NCBI GenBank assembly: GCA_017934525.1
Contig: JAGBJJ010000054.1
Location: 1-64,000, forward strand
DNA: 64,000 nt
Source: Prevotella sp.
GTDB taxonomy: Bacteria > Bacteroidota > Bacteroidia > Bacteroidales > Bacteroidaceae
Direction: 5' to 3'
Shown: positions 18,968-28,258 of the stretch, piece after piece
Layout: each line of letters starts with the position of its first letter
Numbering within the stretch: the stretch's first letter is position 1
Made by a program: the position numbers and the translations under genes
The notes under the pieces: model-generated
The model's input: only the letters and a program-made list of their open reading frames with translations
Databases searched by the model: none
Told to the model about the DNA's origin: nothing

Positions 18968-19879
18968 TCAATTCTCAAGAGACGTGAGGTCGATTCTACC
19001 GGCCACGATGTCACGCTGCCGACGCTGAATAGTCTCACGCAGACGCGGCAGGTCGATGCCGAAAGAGGTGAGCATGTAGTCGACTACGATGTCGAGCTTG
19101 GCGGCAATAAGCCGCTCGCCCTCGGCACCCGCCTGAGCCATCCACGAATTCCAGCGCTTCGTGCTGTTGCATACGTACATGGAGAGCATCTCGGCAAAGT
19201 CTTCTTCCGGACTGTGCTGCGCGTAGCTTGAAATGAAGCCCCGCTGCAGAAAGCCCGTGTTATAGCTCTCAGTGCTCCACTTGTCGGCCACATAGCCCTG
19301 TCCGGTGATGAGCTGGAAGTCAGCCGAGTAGTCCTTTGTCTGGTTCAGGATATGAGTAAACTCATGGTGGATGGTCTTCAGATAGTAGTGGTTGAGGTCA
19401 TCGCCATTCTTCATATACTGCTCGATGTAATTAGCGCCAGAGAGCAGAATCTTTCGTCCGCCCTCGGCCGTACCGAGAATGTAGGTGCCGTTGTTCTGGT
19501 ACTCCCACTCGCCGATGGTGAAGATGAGCTTAGGGAAATAGCTGCGCGTGAACTCGATGCCGCCAGCCTCATCATAGGCTTCCAAGCACATATACTTCAC
19601 GATATGGGCCAGTATGATGGCGGCCTCATAGCGTGCCGGCACGGTGTAATAGTTCATGTCGCTCTCGTTGTCTTCGTAGCGGTACTTGAACGCAATGTTG
19701 TAGGGAGCCACATAATTGCGCTGCAGCCAGTAGTCGAAGGGCGTATAATCCACCTGATCGACCTTCACCACACTCTGACTGCTCAGCTCCTCTTCAGAGC
19801 AGGAAGCAAGGGTGGCCGTGGCTGCGACGATGCCACAGATTGCGAGCAGGCCCATATAGATTTTGCGGAATGTATTCAT
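18968..19879 (-). CDS. Import-associated zinc metallohydrolase-like lipoprotein (HExxH)
   Basis: 303 residues, lipobox TLASCSEE (Cys27). The zinc motif is His172-Glu173-x-x-His176 in IHHEFTHILNQ. A candidate third ligand is an acidic residue in SPEEDFAEML (about 224-231), a gluzincin-like arrangement. This matches the family described as substrate import-associated zinc metallohydrolase lipoproteins, found beside SusC/SusD pairs. It probably sits on the outer membrane and could trim a peptide or other substrate before import; the true substrate is not known. All motif residues are intact. Spacing to SusD is 36 bp, so it belongs to the same operon. Confidence 0.85.
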   Translation of the reverse strand: MNTFRKIYMGLLAICGIVAATATLASCSEEELSSQSVVKVDQVDYTPFDYWLQRNYVAPYNIAFKYRYEDNESDMNYYTVPARYEAAIILAHIVKYMCLEAYDEAGGIEFTRSYFPKLIFTIGEWEYQNNGTYILGTAEGGRKILLSGANYIEQYMKNGDDLNHYYLKTIHHEFTHILNQTKDYSADFQLITGQGYVADKWSTESYNTGFLQRGFISSYAQHSPEEDFAEMLSMYVCNSTKRWNSWMAQAGAEGERLIAAKLDIVVDYMLTSFGIDLPRLRETIQRRQRDIVAGRIDLTSLEN

Positions 19880-19915
19880 TGGTATATCGTTGTTTAATGA
19901 CGTTTCGTTTTTACA

Positions 19916-21508
19916 TCAATTTCTCGGATTGGGCTTCACACCGGCGTCGCGTGCACGCAGCGGAATCTGGATGGCCCTACGCGGGTCGTCGACCGTCAGC
20001 ACATCGGTTGTGCGCTGGGGGAAGCCGCTGGCGTTGATTTCGCGGCGCACGATCTCGATGCCGTAGCGCTTCACGTCGTACCAGCGCATGCCCGTCTGCA
20101 GGGTCTCGATGCGGCGGAATCCGAGCACGCACTGCAGCATGCACTCGCGCATGTCACCCTCTTCGCCGATGTCGAACTTGGGATGCAGGTGCTTCTTGAT
20201 GGTCGACGTCAGTCCATCGGCATCGTAGGAGTAGTCTGCCAAGTTGTAGAAAGCCTGGATATAGGCAGGGGTGAGGCGCTGCGTGGTGTTCACAAAGTTC
20301 TGCATCCACATCGTCAGGTCGGCGGCGGCGGCATCGTACTGCCCTGTCATGACATAGGCCTCAGCCCGGTTGAGCAGACACTCGTCTGACGTGAATGCAG
20401 GATATACCGTGCGATACCAGCCCGTGCCGGCCACGGCGTCGTGGTACTCAAAGAGATAGGGCAACTTCCAGAAGATCGTCTTGTCGATATTGGTGCCCGA
20501 ATAGGTCTTCATGGGCTGATAGAACGGCGCCGATCCCCAGATATTCTCGGCCTCACCATCCTCATGCTGGGCCAGATACTTGCCGTGGCTGTAGCGCGAC
20601 AGATAGCGATAGGGACCGAATACGAGCCCCATGTAGCTGTAGCTGGTGAGCAGCAGCAGGTTGCAGTTGAGCGAGGCATCGATGTAGTGCTGGGTGATGG
20701 CGGTAGCGTCCTGCGTCATAGTGGCCATAAACTTCCAGTCGCGCAGCTGCGCCTCAGGTGTGGTACCCAGGCAGCGCGTGGCATATTCGATGGCCTTGTC
20801 CCACTGCTCGTAGTAGAGATAGAAACGGGCTGCGAAGGCATAGGCAGCACGCTGGTTGAAGTGGTACTTGGGCACGTCGTAGTTGGAACTGACCAGCGGC
20901 AAGGCCTCCTGTATGTCGCGGTCGAGCTGTTCATACACCTGAGCCACAGTCCAGCGGTCGGGATTGTCGTTGAGAGTCTCCACGGTGTGGGTCATGTAGA
21001 CCACGCCCAGGTCGCTGCTGCTGGTCTGTGTGTTGTAGGCATGCCCAAACATGTTGACGAGCATGAAGTGAGCGTAGGCACGGCAGAGCAGTGCCTCGCC
21101 ACGAGCCTCACGCAGCGCCTGCGTGGTGGCGCCTCCCATATCCTCGATAGCCTCAAGGGCCAGGTTGGCGACGGCAATACGCTCGTAGCAGTCTTCCCAA
21201 AAGCGCTCAGGGCTCTGGTTGTCGGCTTCGGTGACGTCCGTCCAACTATACACCTGATCAACAAAGCGATTGGTGTTGGGATTGCTGGCGCCATAGTTGT
21301 CGACGTTGTCCGATGAAAACTCGCAGACGAGTAGCGGGTCGTTGGTCGGATAGGCCGAGGTGAGCAGGCTCTTCACCTTTCTTTCCGACGTAATCTCGGT
21401 GCGGTTGTCGGGCAGCTCGTCGAGGTAGCTGTCGCAGGAAGCGAAAAGGAGCGCAATGAGGCACGCAAGCCAAAGATTCTGTCGTTGTTGTAATATCAAT
21501 CTTATCAT
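19916..21508 (-). CDS. SusD/RagB-family nutrient-binding lipoprotein
   Basis: 530 residues, signal peptide and lipobox FASCDSYLDELPDNRTEI, the standard SusD start. Conserved features include the N-terminal SYLDELPDNRTE block, helical TPR-like segments (LCRAYAHFMLVNMFGHAY; AYAFAARFYLYYEQWDKAIEYA) and the C-terminal GMRWYDVKRYGIEIVRREIN region. SusD proteins form the lid over the SusC barrel and bind the substrate at the surface. The pair with the 1107-residue SusC upstream (47-bp gap) is unambiguous. The neighbours (metallohydrolase, CxxC protein) and lack of glycoside hydrolases suggest a non-glycan substrate such as peptide, but this is inference. Confidence 0.92.
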   Translation of the reverse strand: MIRLILQQRQNLWLACLIALLFASCDSYLDELPDNRTEITSERKVKSLLTSAYPTNDPLLVCEFSSDNVDNYGASNPNTNRFVDQVYSWTDVTEADNQSPERFWEDCYERIAVANLALEAIEDMGGATTQALREARGEALLCRAYAHFMLVNMFGHAYNTQTSSSDLGVVYMTHTVETLNDNPDRWTVAQVYEQLDRDIQEALPLVSSNYDVPKYHFNQRAAYAFAARFYLYYEQWDKAIEYATRCLGTTPEAQLRDWKFMATMTQDATAITQHYIDASLNCNLLLLTSYSYMGLVFGPYRYLSRYSHGKYLAQHEDGEAENIWGSAPFYQPMKTYSGTNIDKTIFWKLPYLFEYHDAVAGTGWYRTVYPAFTSDECLLNRAEAYVMTGQYDAAAADLTMWMQNFVNTTQRLTPAYIQAFYNLADYSYDADGLTSTIKKHLHPKFDIGEEGDMRECMLQCVLGFRRIETLQTGMRWYDVKRYGIEIVRREINASGFPQRTTDVLTVDDPRRAIQIPLRARDAGVKPNPRN

Positions 21509-21555
21509 AATGTCACTCTTATCATATTGTTTTAATAGTCTATCTAAGTCTGTCC

Positions 21556-24500
21556 CTACAGTCCCAGTCTCAAAGTCAGCGTGAACTGCTTAGGCATGGG
21601 CACAGCCACACCACCGGCATTGGTGAACTCAGGATCCTGGCCGTTCAGTTTCTTGTCAGCATAGAGCAAGAAGAGGTTCGTGGCCTGCAGCTTCAGACCC
21701 AGCGTCTGCAGTCCCAGCTTCGAGATGAGAGAGCGGTCGAAGTCGTAGGCCAGCGACAGCTCCTTCAAGCGGATGAAGTCGCCCTTTGCGATGCGGGCCG
21801 TAGAGTAGTTATAGGCCGAGTAGGCATAGCTCAAGTTGGTGTCGTTGCGGTTCTGGCGTGTGCTGGCAATGACGGGTATGTCGGTTTTCTGCTCGTCGCC
21901 GGGCACCATCCAGCGGTTGCGCATCTCCTTCGGCATGGCGCGCAGGTCGTTGTAGCGGTTTGAGAAGAAGGGGTCGAGACGTATGATATTGCCAAACGAG
22001 TAGGTAAGGAATATATTGAGCGTCAAGCCCTTATACTTTAAGACATTGCCCAGCGAACCCATATCTGTGGGCTCTGCGCTGCCCGAGAACTTGAGGAAGG
22101 CCAGTTCCTCCGGGTCACTTTCCTGAAAGTATATGCCCGTGGTTGTGATGGCGCCGTTGCTGACGCGGAAGGTGGGCAGACCTTCTTTGTTAAGCCCAGT
22201 AAAGGGTATGGAGAAGATGCTACGCACGGGATAGCCCTCGGTGGTGAAGCCACTGCCGGCAACGAGGTCGATGAGACGCTCTACGCTGCGCAGCTTGGTC
22301 ACCTCATTGCTGGTATGCGAATAGACCAGGCTGGTGCTCCAGGCGAAATCCTTCTTTCTGATATTGACCGTTGACAGGCTGACCTCCACGCCGCTCGACT
22401 TCATCTCGGCCACATTGGCATACTGCCTCATGCCGGAAGCATAGCCTGTAGACACGGCCGCACCGATAAGGTCGAAGTTGTTTCGCTTATACCAGTCGAA
22501 TGTCAGGTTGATGCGGTTGTGCAGGAAACCAGCCTCCAGGCCTAAGTTCAACTCATGCTTTTTCTCGTAGGTCAGGTCGCGGTTTGCGGGCCATATCAAT
22601 TCGGTGCCCGTCTCCTTGACGGTGGTGAACGGACGCCAAGGACTATAGGAGCCGAAGATGTTGGTCGAGTTGGTGACGCTGGCCGGACCACGGTCGGCAG
22701 TGAGCGAATAGCTGGCCTTGAGCGTCAGGTTCGACAGCACGTTCTCCCAGCGTTCGAACCATGTCTCCTCGTGAACGTTCCAAGCAGCTGACACGTTCCA
22801 GGTGGGCAGCCAGCGAGCCGAGCGCGAACGCCCCAGACGGTTGGTGCCCTCATAGCGGTAGGTGCCATTGATGGTGTAGCGTCCCTTATAGGAATAGGTG
22901 GCATTGGCAAAGAAGGCCGCCGAGCGCTCGCGCGTGTTGTTGAGCGAGTAGTAGCTATTGTTGCGCTCTGCCATCTGCTTGAAGGCCAGATAATTGAAGG
23001 CCGATATCTCGCCGTCTTCGAAGAGCAGACCCCAGTCGCGTGCCCATGTGCCGTGGCGGTTGATGTAGTTCAACTCCATGCCGCCGTAGGCATTCACGAT
23101 GTGCGTGTCGTTGAAGACGTCATTGTAGGCTGCCGAGGCGCGGAAGTCATAGCCGAACATAGAGTTGTCAGTACGCTCCATGAAGCCACCTTGAGGCAAG
23201 ATGCTGATGGGCAGTGCAAAGATATTGTCGGGGTCCTGGTAGAGATAACGGTTCTGCTCACGGATGGTCGACGTATCCATGGCACGATAAGCCATGGCTT
23301 GGTTGGAATTGTCGAGCACATAATGCTCTTGCGTGGTCGACGAATACTTCACGGCTCCGAGCGCCGTCAGCTCAACTTTCTTTATCGGCTTGTAGGTCAA
23401 CTTGCCCTGCAGACGGAAGTCAGTCACGTTGAGGTCGATGTAGTTATTATCGAGTTCGTTGAAAATATTGAACGGCGCGTAGTTGCGCGTGTAGTAGGCT
23501 TCGGGATCAAGCGCACGGCTGGAGTTGAGCGCATAGCTGTAGGGATTGATGTCGAACGAGCGTGAGACGGTGCCCTGCACGGCGTCGGTCACCTGCGAGA
23601 GGGTGCCAGGCGCCTGCTGGTTGCGGTAGGAAGCGCTGGTGATGATTCCGAAGGTGAGCTGCTTCGACAGGTTGAACGAGGAGTTCACGTTGGCTGTATA
23701 GCGCTCTACGTCGGATCGCTTAGTCCAACCGGGATCCACCATGGCCGACACTGAAGCATAATACTGTGCTTTTTCGGAACCACCCGACATTGACACGGAG
23801 TGGGTGTGCTGTATGCTCTGATTGAAGAGCAGGTCGAACCAATCGGTGTTGCGATACTCAGCGGCGCGCAGGTAGCGGGCAATGTCATCGGGTGTGTTGT
23901 TCAGCGCGAAGGTGCCAGTCACGGGGTCGTACTCTGACATCATCTGATACATCTTGCCGTAGATACCAGTCTCAGAAGCATTGGCCGTCTCAGCATAATT
24001 CAGGTAGCCTTTCTGCTGCAGCTCCTGATAGACGCTCACCTGATCTTGCGAGTTCATGATGTTGAAGGTAGCGTACGACGGCTTCAGGCGCATGGTGTAT
24101 TCCCCAGTGTAGTTGATGCGGTTCTGGCCGACCTTACCCCGCTTCGTGGTGACCACGATGACGCCGGCCATCGCGCGCGCACCATATATAGAGGTAGCGG
24201 AGCCGTCCTTCAGAATCTGGAACGACTCGATGTCGTCGGAGTTCAGACCGGCGATGGCGCTGGAGATAAGCGTATTGGCATCGCCCGACGAGAGATCATC
24301 GGCCGACACTTCCACCACGTCCTCCATGATAATGCCGTCGACTACCCACAGAGGTTTCGACGAGCCATAAATACTGGTGGCACCGCGCACGCGGATCTTG
24401 GGGGCGGCACCGAATGTGCCGCTCACGTTCTGCACCGAGACGCCGGCTGCGCGGCCCTCGAGCGCACGGCTCACATCGGCCACACCGTCGATTTTGGCAT

Positions 24501-24876
24501 CGGCAGCATCGATTTTCGTGGTAGAACCTGTAAAGAGACGCTTGTCGGTCTTTACCATACCCGTGACCACCACTTCCTCGACCTGCACAGCCTGATCTGG
24601 CTGCAGCACGACACGCATGCCGTTTTTGGGGGTGAGTGTCTGGGTGACCATACCAAGATAGCTGAACACCAATTTCTTGCCTGCCGGCACTTCAATGGAG
24701 AAATGGCCATTGATATCGGTAGCTGTGCCGCCTTTCTCACCCTGCACTTGCACGGTAGCGCCGATGGCCGGCTCGCCATCAGACTCCACGACAATGCCTG
24801 TCACCTTCGTCTGGGCAAGGGCTAAACCGATAAAAAACAGCCAACACGTCAATAGTAACGATAGCTTTTTTCTCAT
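21556..24876 (-). CDS. SusC/RagA-family TonB-dependent outer-membrane transporter
   Basis: 1106 residues from ATG 24876 (MRKKLSLLLTCWLFFIGLALAQ). The open frame continues 56 codons upstream, but a promoter at 24942-24972 lies inside that extension. Order: signal peptide, carboxypeptidase-like regulatory domain (VTGIVVESDGEPAIGATVQV), TonB-box region VEEVVVTGM, plug domain (APKIRVRGATSIYGSSKPLW; DGSATSIYGARAMAGVIVV), then a 22-strand-type barrel ending FTLTLRLGL. It moves substrate across the outer membrane using TonB energy with the SusD partner. It is the first gene of a seven-gene operon ending at 13207. No sigma/anti-sigma pair is adjacent and no N-terminal signalling (STN) domain was seen. 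Confidence 0.93.
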   Translation of the reverse strand: MRKKLSLLLTCWLFFIGLALAQTKVTGIVVESDGEPAIGATVQVQGEKGGTATDINGHFSIEVPAGKKLVFSYLGMVTQTLTPKNGMRVVLQPDQAVQVEEVVVTGMVKTDKRLFTGSTTKIDAADAKIDGVADVSRALEGRAAGVSVQNVSGTFGAAPKIRVRGATSIYGSSKPLWVVDGIIMEDVVEVSADDLSSGDANTLISSAIAGLNSDDIESFQILKDGSATSIYGARAMAGVIVVTTKRGKVGQNRINYTGEYTMRLKPSYATFNIMNSQDQVSVYQELQQKGYLNYAETANASETGIYGKMYQMMSEYDPVTGTFALNNTPDDIARYLRAAEYRNTDWFDLLFNQSIQHTHSVSMSGGSEKAQYYASVSAMVDPGWTKRSDVERYTANVNSSFNLSKQLTFGIITSASYRNQQAPGTLSQVTDAVQGTVSRSFDINPYSYALNSSRALDPEAYYTRNYAPFNIFNELDNNYIDLNVTDFRLQGKLTYKPIKKVELTALGAVKYSSTTQEHYVLDNSNQAMAYRAMDTSTIREQNRYLYQDPDNIFALPISILPQGGFMERTDNSMFGYDFRASAAYNDVFNDTHIVNAYGGMELNYINRHGTWARDWGLLFEDGEISAFNYLAFKQMAERNNSYYSLNNTRERSAAFFANATYSYKGRYTINGTYRYEGTNRLGRSRSARWLPTWNVSAAWNVHEETWFERWENVLSNLTLKASYSLTADRGPASVTNSTNIFGSYSPWRPFTTVKETGTELIWPANRDLTYEKKHELNLGLEAGFLHNRINLTFDWYKRNNFDLIGAAVSTGYASGMRQYANVAEMKSSGVEVSLSTVNIRKKDFAWSTSLVYSHTSNEVTKLRSVERLIDLVAGSGFTTEGYPVRSIFSIPFTGLNKEGLPTFRVSNGAITTTGIYFQESDPEELAFLKFSGSAEPTDMGSLGNVLKYKGLTLNIFLTYSFGNIIRLDPFFSNRYNDLRAMPKEMRNRWMVPGDEQKTDIPVIASTRQNRNDTNLSYAYSAYNYSTARIAKGDFIRLKELSLAYDFDRSLISKLGLQTLGLKLQATNLFLLYADKKLNGQDPEFTNAGGVAVPMPKQFTLTLRLGL

Positions 24877-24900
24877 AAATAAATGTGTAAAAATGGGGTT

Positions 24901-24927
24901 ATTAGTAGCTATGCTACAACTGCTAAT
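24901..24927 (-). promoter_or_regulatory. Imperfect dyad in the SusC operon leader
   Basis: Nested inverted repeats ATTAG...CTAAT (outer) and GTAGC-TAT-GCTAC (inner) lie within about 10-35 nt of the predicted transcription start. It could be an operator or a 5'-end stabilising stem-loop; there is no T-run, so it is not a terminator. Confidence 0.4.
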
Positions 24928-24941
24928 TTTTTTATTGTGTG

Positions 24942-24972
24942 CAAAGATAATAAAAAAAAGTAAACTGCCAAA
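24942..24972 (-). promoter_or_regulatory. Promoter of the SusC-led seven-gene operon
   Basis: Minus-strand TATCTTTG (24942-24949) and TTTG (24969-24972) with a 19-bp spacer match the Bacteroidota consensus well. Transcription would start near 24935, leaving a leader of about 58 nt to ATG 24876. Confidence 0.75.
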
Positions 24973-25079
24973 AAAAACAATAAGAAAAATGAATAATAAC
25001 ATGAAAAAAATTAGCTTAAAACCCGTTAATGAAAATAAATACAAAATACTTACGCTGCAGTAAAATAAAACAGAAAAAA

Positions 25080-25111
25080 TTTGGCCAACTCAACAAAAAG
25101 CAGTACCTTTG
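25080..25111 (+). promoter_or_regulatory. rpsO promoter
   Basis: TTTG (25080-25083) and TACCTTTG (25104-25111) are separated by 20 bp. The resulting leader of about 105 nt before rpsO is long enough for S15-type autoregulation, but no specific pseudoknot could be assigned by eye. Confidence 0.75.
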
Positions 25112-25223
25112 CAACCGCTTTTCGGAAAAACCGAAGCATCCGACGATGTAGCCGTTGTGATTAAGGCGGCAGAGCATCAGAAAGATGTTATGAGCACAAA
25201 ACCATTAATCATTATTTCAAAAC

Positions 25224-25493
25224 ATGTATTTAGATCAAGCTAAGAAGCAGGAGATTTTCACCCAGTACGGCAAATCGGCCACTGACACGGGTTCGGCTGA
25301 AAGCCAGATTGCCCTGTTCACCTATCGCATCAAGCACCTCACCGAGCACCTGAAGCAGAACCACAAGGACTTCGTCACCGCCCGCTCGCTGACCAAGATG
25401 GTAGGTCGCCGTCGCAAGTTGCTGAAGTATCTCTACGAGAACGACATCAACCGCTACCGCGCTATCGTGAAAGCTCTCGGCCTGCGTAAGTAA
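25224..25493 (+). CDS. rpsO: 30S ribosomal protein S15
   Basis: 89 residues, the usual length. The sequence carries the family landmarks [28 protein letters not shown], given here in part as [18 protein letters not shown], and [16 protein letters not shown] near the C-terminus, which contact 16S rRNA in the central domain. It is a single-gene unit with its own promoter and a strong terminator, facing away from the minus-strand Sus operon on its left and toward the GH28 gene on its right. No anomalies. Confidence 0.98.
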   Translation: MYLDQAKKQEIFTQYGKSATDTGSAESQIALFTYRIKHLTEHLKQNHKDFVTARSLTKMVGRRRKLLKYLYENDINRYRAIVKALGLRK

Positions 25494-25516
25494 TATCTCG
25501 CAGCAAAGCTAACGCT

Positions 25517-25553
25517 AACAGCCCCGCTATTCGTACTGAATGGCGGGGCTGTT
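25517..25553 (+). terminator. rpsO terminator
   Basis: Perfect stem AACAGCCCCGC (25517-25527) / GCGGGGCTGTT (25543-25553) begins 23 bp after the rpsO stop and is followed by a T/G-rich tail. Confidence 0.85.
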
Positions 25554-25620
25554 GTGTTGATGCTCCCACGGAACGCTCCCGCTTCCTGGGCGGAACACAC
25601 GGCGTTGCGGGGCAAAATAA

Positions 25621-25667
25621 ATACCATTCAGGGCTCTGATGTGATGCATTCGGGCCCTGAACGGTAT
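25621..25667 (-). terminator. Terminator of the GH18/GH28 Sus-type operon
   Basis: Arms ATACCATTCAGGGC (25621-25634) and GCCCTGAACGGTAT (25654-25667) pair with a single G-T wobble. On the minus strand a T-rich tract (TTATTTTG) follows. It lies 39 bp beyond the stop of the GH28 gene. Confidence 0.75.
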
Positions 25668-25705
25668 ATATAGACCAAGGTCTGCGGCCTGCCGGCCTTC
25701 AGCTC

Positions 25706-27178
25706 TTACTCCTCGATGCTGATGCTGACGTTCTTCTGGCTGACGTTGCGGCAGTTGTGGAACTCAGCATCGCTGCGGGCGATGATACGGATGTCCTGCA
25801 GGGTGATGCCATCCATGGGCTGCTCCGGCAGACCGTTGAACTCCATGGCACGCCCCGCACCATTGCACACCACGTTGCGTATGTCGATATGACGGAACAC
25901 GGGCGTGGTCTCGTCGACAGGCACCACCGTGGTGTTGTCGGGGCGGTCGCCGTCGGCCAGCATCTCAGCCACCGACTTGCCGCCGTAGTACATGTTGAAG
26001 GTAATGGCATCGGTCTTGATGTCGGTCATCGAGACGCCGTCGATGAAGATGTTCTCCACAATGCCGCCGCGGCCACGGGTCGACTTAAAGCGCAACCCCA
26101 CGTCGGTGCCGAGGAACTGACACTGCCGCACCATGATGTTGCGCACACCGCCGCTCATCTCGCTGCCCACGACGAAACCGCCATGACCGGCAAAGACGGT
26201 ACAGCCGTCGACGACGACGTTTTCGCAGGGGCGGGCGCGTCGTCGGCCGTCGGCATCCTTGCCGCTCTTGATGCAGATGCCGTCGTCGCCGGCATCAAAC
26301 TTCGAGTCGATGATGAGCGCATTGCGGCACGACTCGAGGTCGAGGGCATCACCATTCTGCGCATAGGCCGGGTTGCGGGCCAGCACACGCTCGATAATGA
26401 TGTTCTCGCACATGAGCGGATGGAGGTTCCACGCGGGTGAGTTCTGGAAGATAACATCCTGCAGCAGCACGTTGCGGCAACCCACCAGGCTGACCATTAC
26501 GGGACGCAGGAAGCGCTTGATGCTCTCCCATTCAGCCTCATCCTGCAGGTGCTTCGGCACGTTCATGTCGGCCGAGGCCTCACCTTTGGCATAGCCCTCA
26601 GAGGGCACCCAGTAGCCTTTCTTCAGCTCTACCCCACCCGGCCGCGAGGTCAACGCACGCCACTGGCTGTCGGTGACTTTCGATTTCTTCAGCGGACGCC
26701 AGTACTGGCCGTTGCCGTCGATGACGCCGTGGCCGGTGATGGCCACATTCTCAAGCCCCACGCCACTGATGGGCGACTGGCAGCGACGGGTGTCGAGGCC
26801 CTCGAACGAGGTGGAGACGAGCGGATAGAGCGATTCGTCGGCAGCGAAGAGCACCACGGCCCCCATGTCGAGATGGAGGTCGATATTGCTGCGCAGCACG
26901 ATGGGGCCCGTGAGCCAGATGCCACGCGGCACCACCAGATGGCCGCCGCCGCGCTCCGAGAGGTAGTCAATGGCCTTGGCGAAAGCCTCAGTGCAGAGGG
27001 TCGTGCCGTCGCCTTTTGCGCCATGTTGTGTGAGAACCGTCGTGGTTGCAGGGAAAACAGGCGCTTTCACCGGGGGCATCTCAAACGGAAGGCCCTCGGT
27101 GAAACGCTCATAGGGATTCTGTGCGCCTGCCTGCAATGCAAGCATGACGAACAGGAACAGACTGTTTAGTTTTCTCAT
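25706..27178 (-). CDS. GH28-family glycoside hydrolase (polygalacturonase-like)
   Basis: 490 residues from ATG 27178 (MRKLNSLFLFVMLALQAGAQ, signal peptide). The N-terminus TQHGAKGDGTTLCTEAFAKAI is the pectate-lyase-superfamily entry motif. GH28 landmarks are present: NGDALD (about 275-280), DAGDDGICIK with adjacent Asp298/Asp299, GHG (331-333) and RFK (363-365), corresponding to the NTD, DD, GHG and RIK signatures. Catalysis is hydrolysis of galacturonide (or related uronide) linkages in the family; the exact pectin substrate is not deducible. The export signal has no lipobox, so it is periplasmic or secreted. It is the last gene of the locus, 22 bp after a DUF1735-discoidin gene, which is an unusual partner for GH18. 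Confidence 0.88.
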   Translation of the reverse strand: MRKLNSLFLFVMLALQAGAQNPYERFTEGLPFEMPPVKAPVFPATTTVLTQHGAKGDGTTLCTEAFAKAIDYLSERGGGHLVVPRGIWLTGPIVLRSNIDLHLDMGAVVLFAADESLYPLVSTSFEGLDTRRCQSPISGVGLENVAITGHGVIDGNGQYWRPLKKSKVTDSQWRALTSRPGGVELKKGYWVPSEGYAKGEASADMNVPKHLQDEAEWESIKRFLRPVMVSLVGCRNVLLQDVIFQNSPAWNLHPLMCENIIIERVLARNPAYAQNGDALDLESCRNALIIDSKFDAGDDGICIKSGKDADGRRRARPCENVVVDGCTVFAGHGGFVVGSEMSGGVRNIMVRQCQFLGTDVGLRFKSTRGRGGIVENIFIDGVSMTDIKTDAITFNMYYGGKSVAEMLADGDRPDNTTVVPVDETTPVFRHIDIRNVVCNGAGRAMEFNGLPEQPMDGITLQDIRIIARSDAEFHNCRNVSQKNVSISIEE

Positions 27179-27200
27179 ATCAATTTGTGTTGGGTTATAT

Positions 27201-28220
27201 TCACTCAGCCACATAGACACCAAGCTCGGCCAGACTCGACACGCTCGACTCGCCGCTCTCGATGGTCAGACGCAGGTAGCGGGCAGGCACACCAGTGTAG
27301 AAGGCTACATGCTGGTAGCCGTCCTGGCGGGGCATATCGGCATCGAGGGCGGTGCCGCAGTCGGTCCACTGCTGTCCGTCGTTGCTCAGCTCGATGCGTA
27401 CGGCCGAGAAGTAGTACTCCTCAATCCACCATCCCCAGTAGTTGACGTAGTAACGGGCCAGGCGCAGACCGCTGACGTTCTGCGGCTGCTGCATGTCGAT
27501 GGTGACGGTGCAGGTCTTGCCGCCGTCGCCGTCGGTGCGCAGCTGCGGACCGTTGGTGACGTCCTCGTCGAAGAGGTCGGCAGCCTCGATGGCCACACCC
27601 GACGAGTAGACGGCCGTCCAGCCGCTGTAGCCGGTGAGCAGCGAGCCCGTCATCTCAGAGGCATCCGAGATATTCTTCACCAGTTTCTCTTCGGTGTTCA
27701 CCACCACATAGCCAATGCCGCGCTCCTCGCTGCCTACACCGTCGCCCTCGACGGTGGCGATGCGCACGGGCAGCAGGTAGGCAGGTGCTGTCAGCTTTGC
27801 GAGGGCCGACTCAACAAGAGCCACCACTACGTCGGACTGCGCCTTGGCGCTGTCCTTCATGATGGTAGTGGAGAGCTGCGAGGCATCGACGGCCTCTGCC
27901 GGCATGGCGATGTAGCTGGTGCCGTGGTCGGCGTTGTAGGCATCGATGAGTGAGTTGTCGATGACGGCCGTCACGCGCGTGTCCTGGGCAGCAGGACGCT
28001 GTATGCGCACAGGGAAGACGGCCTTCAAGGCGCCGAAGTGCCCCACGGGCGTGTGAACCACGGTGCCGCGGAAAGTGTTGTCGGCATTGGCCTTGAAGTA
28101 GACGAGGTTGTCGGGATTGCCCATCACGTCGTAAGTCTCGTCGTCGCTACAGGCGGTGAAGGCCACCGTAGCGATGACTGCCAGGGCCATGGCCCTGAAG
28201 ATATTCATAGTCTTTTTCAT
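27201..28220 (-). CDS. DUF1735 plus discoidin (F5/8 type C) lipoprotein
   Basis: 339 residues from ATG 28220 (MKKTMNIFRAMALAVIATVAFTACSDDE); ATG 28229 is an alternative. Lipobox FTACSDD. A DUF1735-type beta domain occupies about 35-150 (VRIQRPAAQDTRVTAVID) and a discoidin-like domain about 185-335 (SGWTAVYSSG ... VSGLRLARYYVN ... RYLRLTIESGES). Proteins with this make-up act as surface glycan-binding proteins next to GH18-type endoglycosidases in Bacteroidota. Position downstream of DUF1735-LamG and upstream of GH28 places it in the same transcript. Binding of a host-type glycan is plausible but not shown. Confidence 0.82.
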   Translation of the reverse strand: MKKTMNIFRAMALAVIATVAFTACSDDETYDVMGNPDNLVYFKANADNTFRGTVVHTPVGHFGALKAVFPVRIQRPAAQDTRVTAVIDNSLIDAYNADHGTSYIAMPAEAVDASQLSTTIMKDSAKAQSDVVVALVESALAKLTAPAYLLPVRIATVEGDGVGSEERGIGYVVVNTEEKLVKNISDASEMTGSLLTGYSGWTAVYSSGVAIEAADLFDEDVTNGPQLRTDGDGGKTCTVTIDMQQPQNVSGLRLARYYVNYWGWWIEEYYFSAVRIELSNDGQQWTDCGTALDADMPRQDGYQHVAFYTGVPARYLRLTIESGESSVSSLAELGVYVAE

Positions 28221-28258
28221 TATTGTCATATCGTGTTTTGATAGTCATGGAATAACTT

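Noticed and set aside
25094..25223. Specific S15 autoregulatory pseudoknot in the rpsO leader
   Set aside because: The leader length is suitable but no S15-site fold could be assigned by eye.
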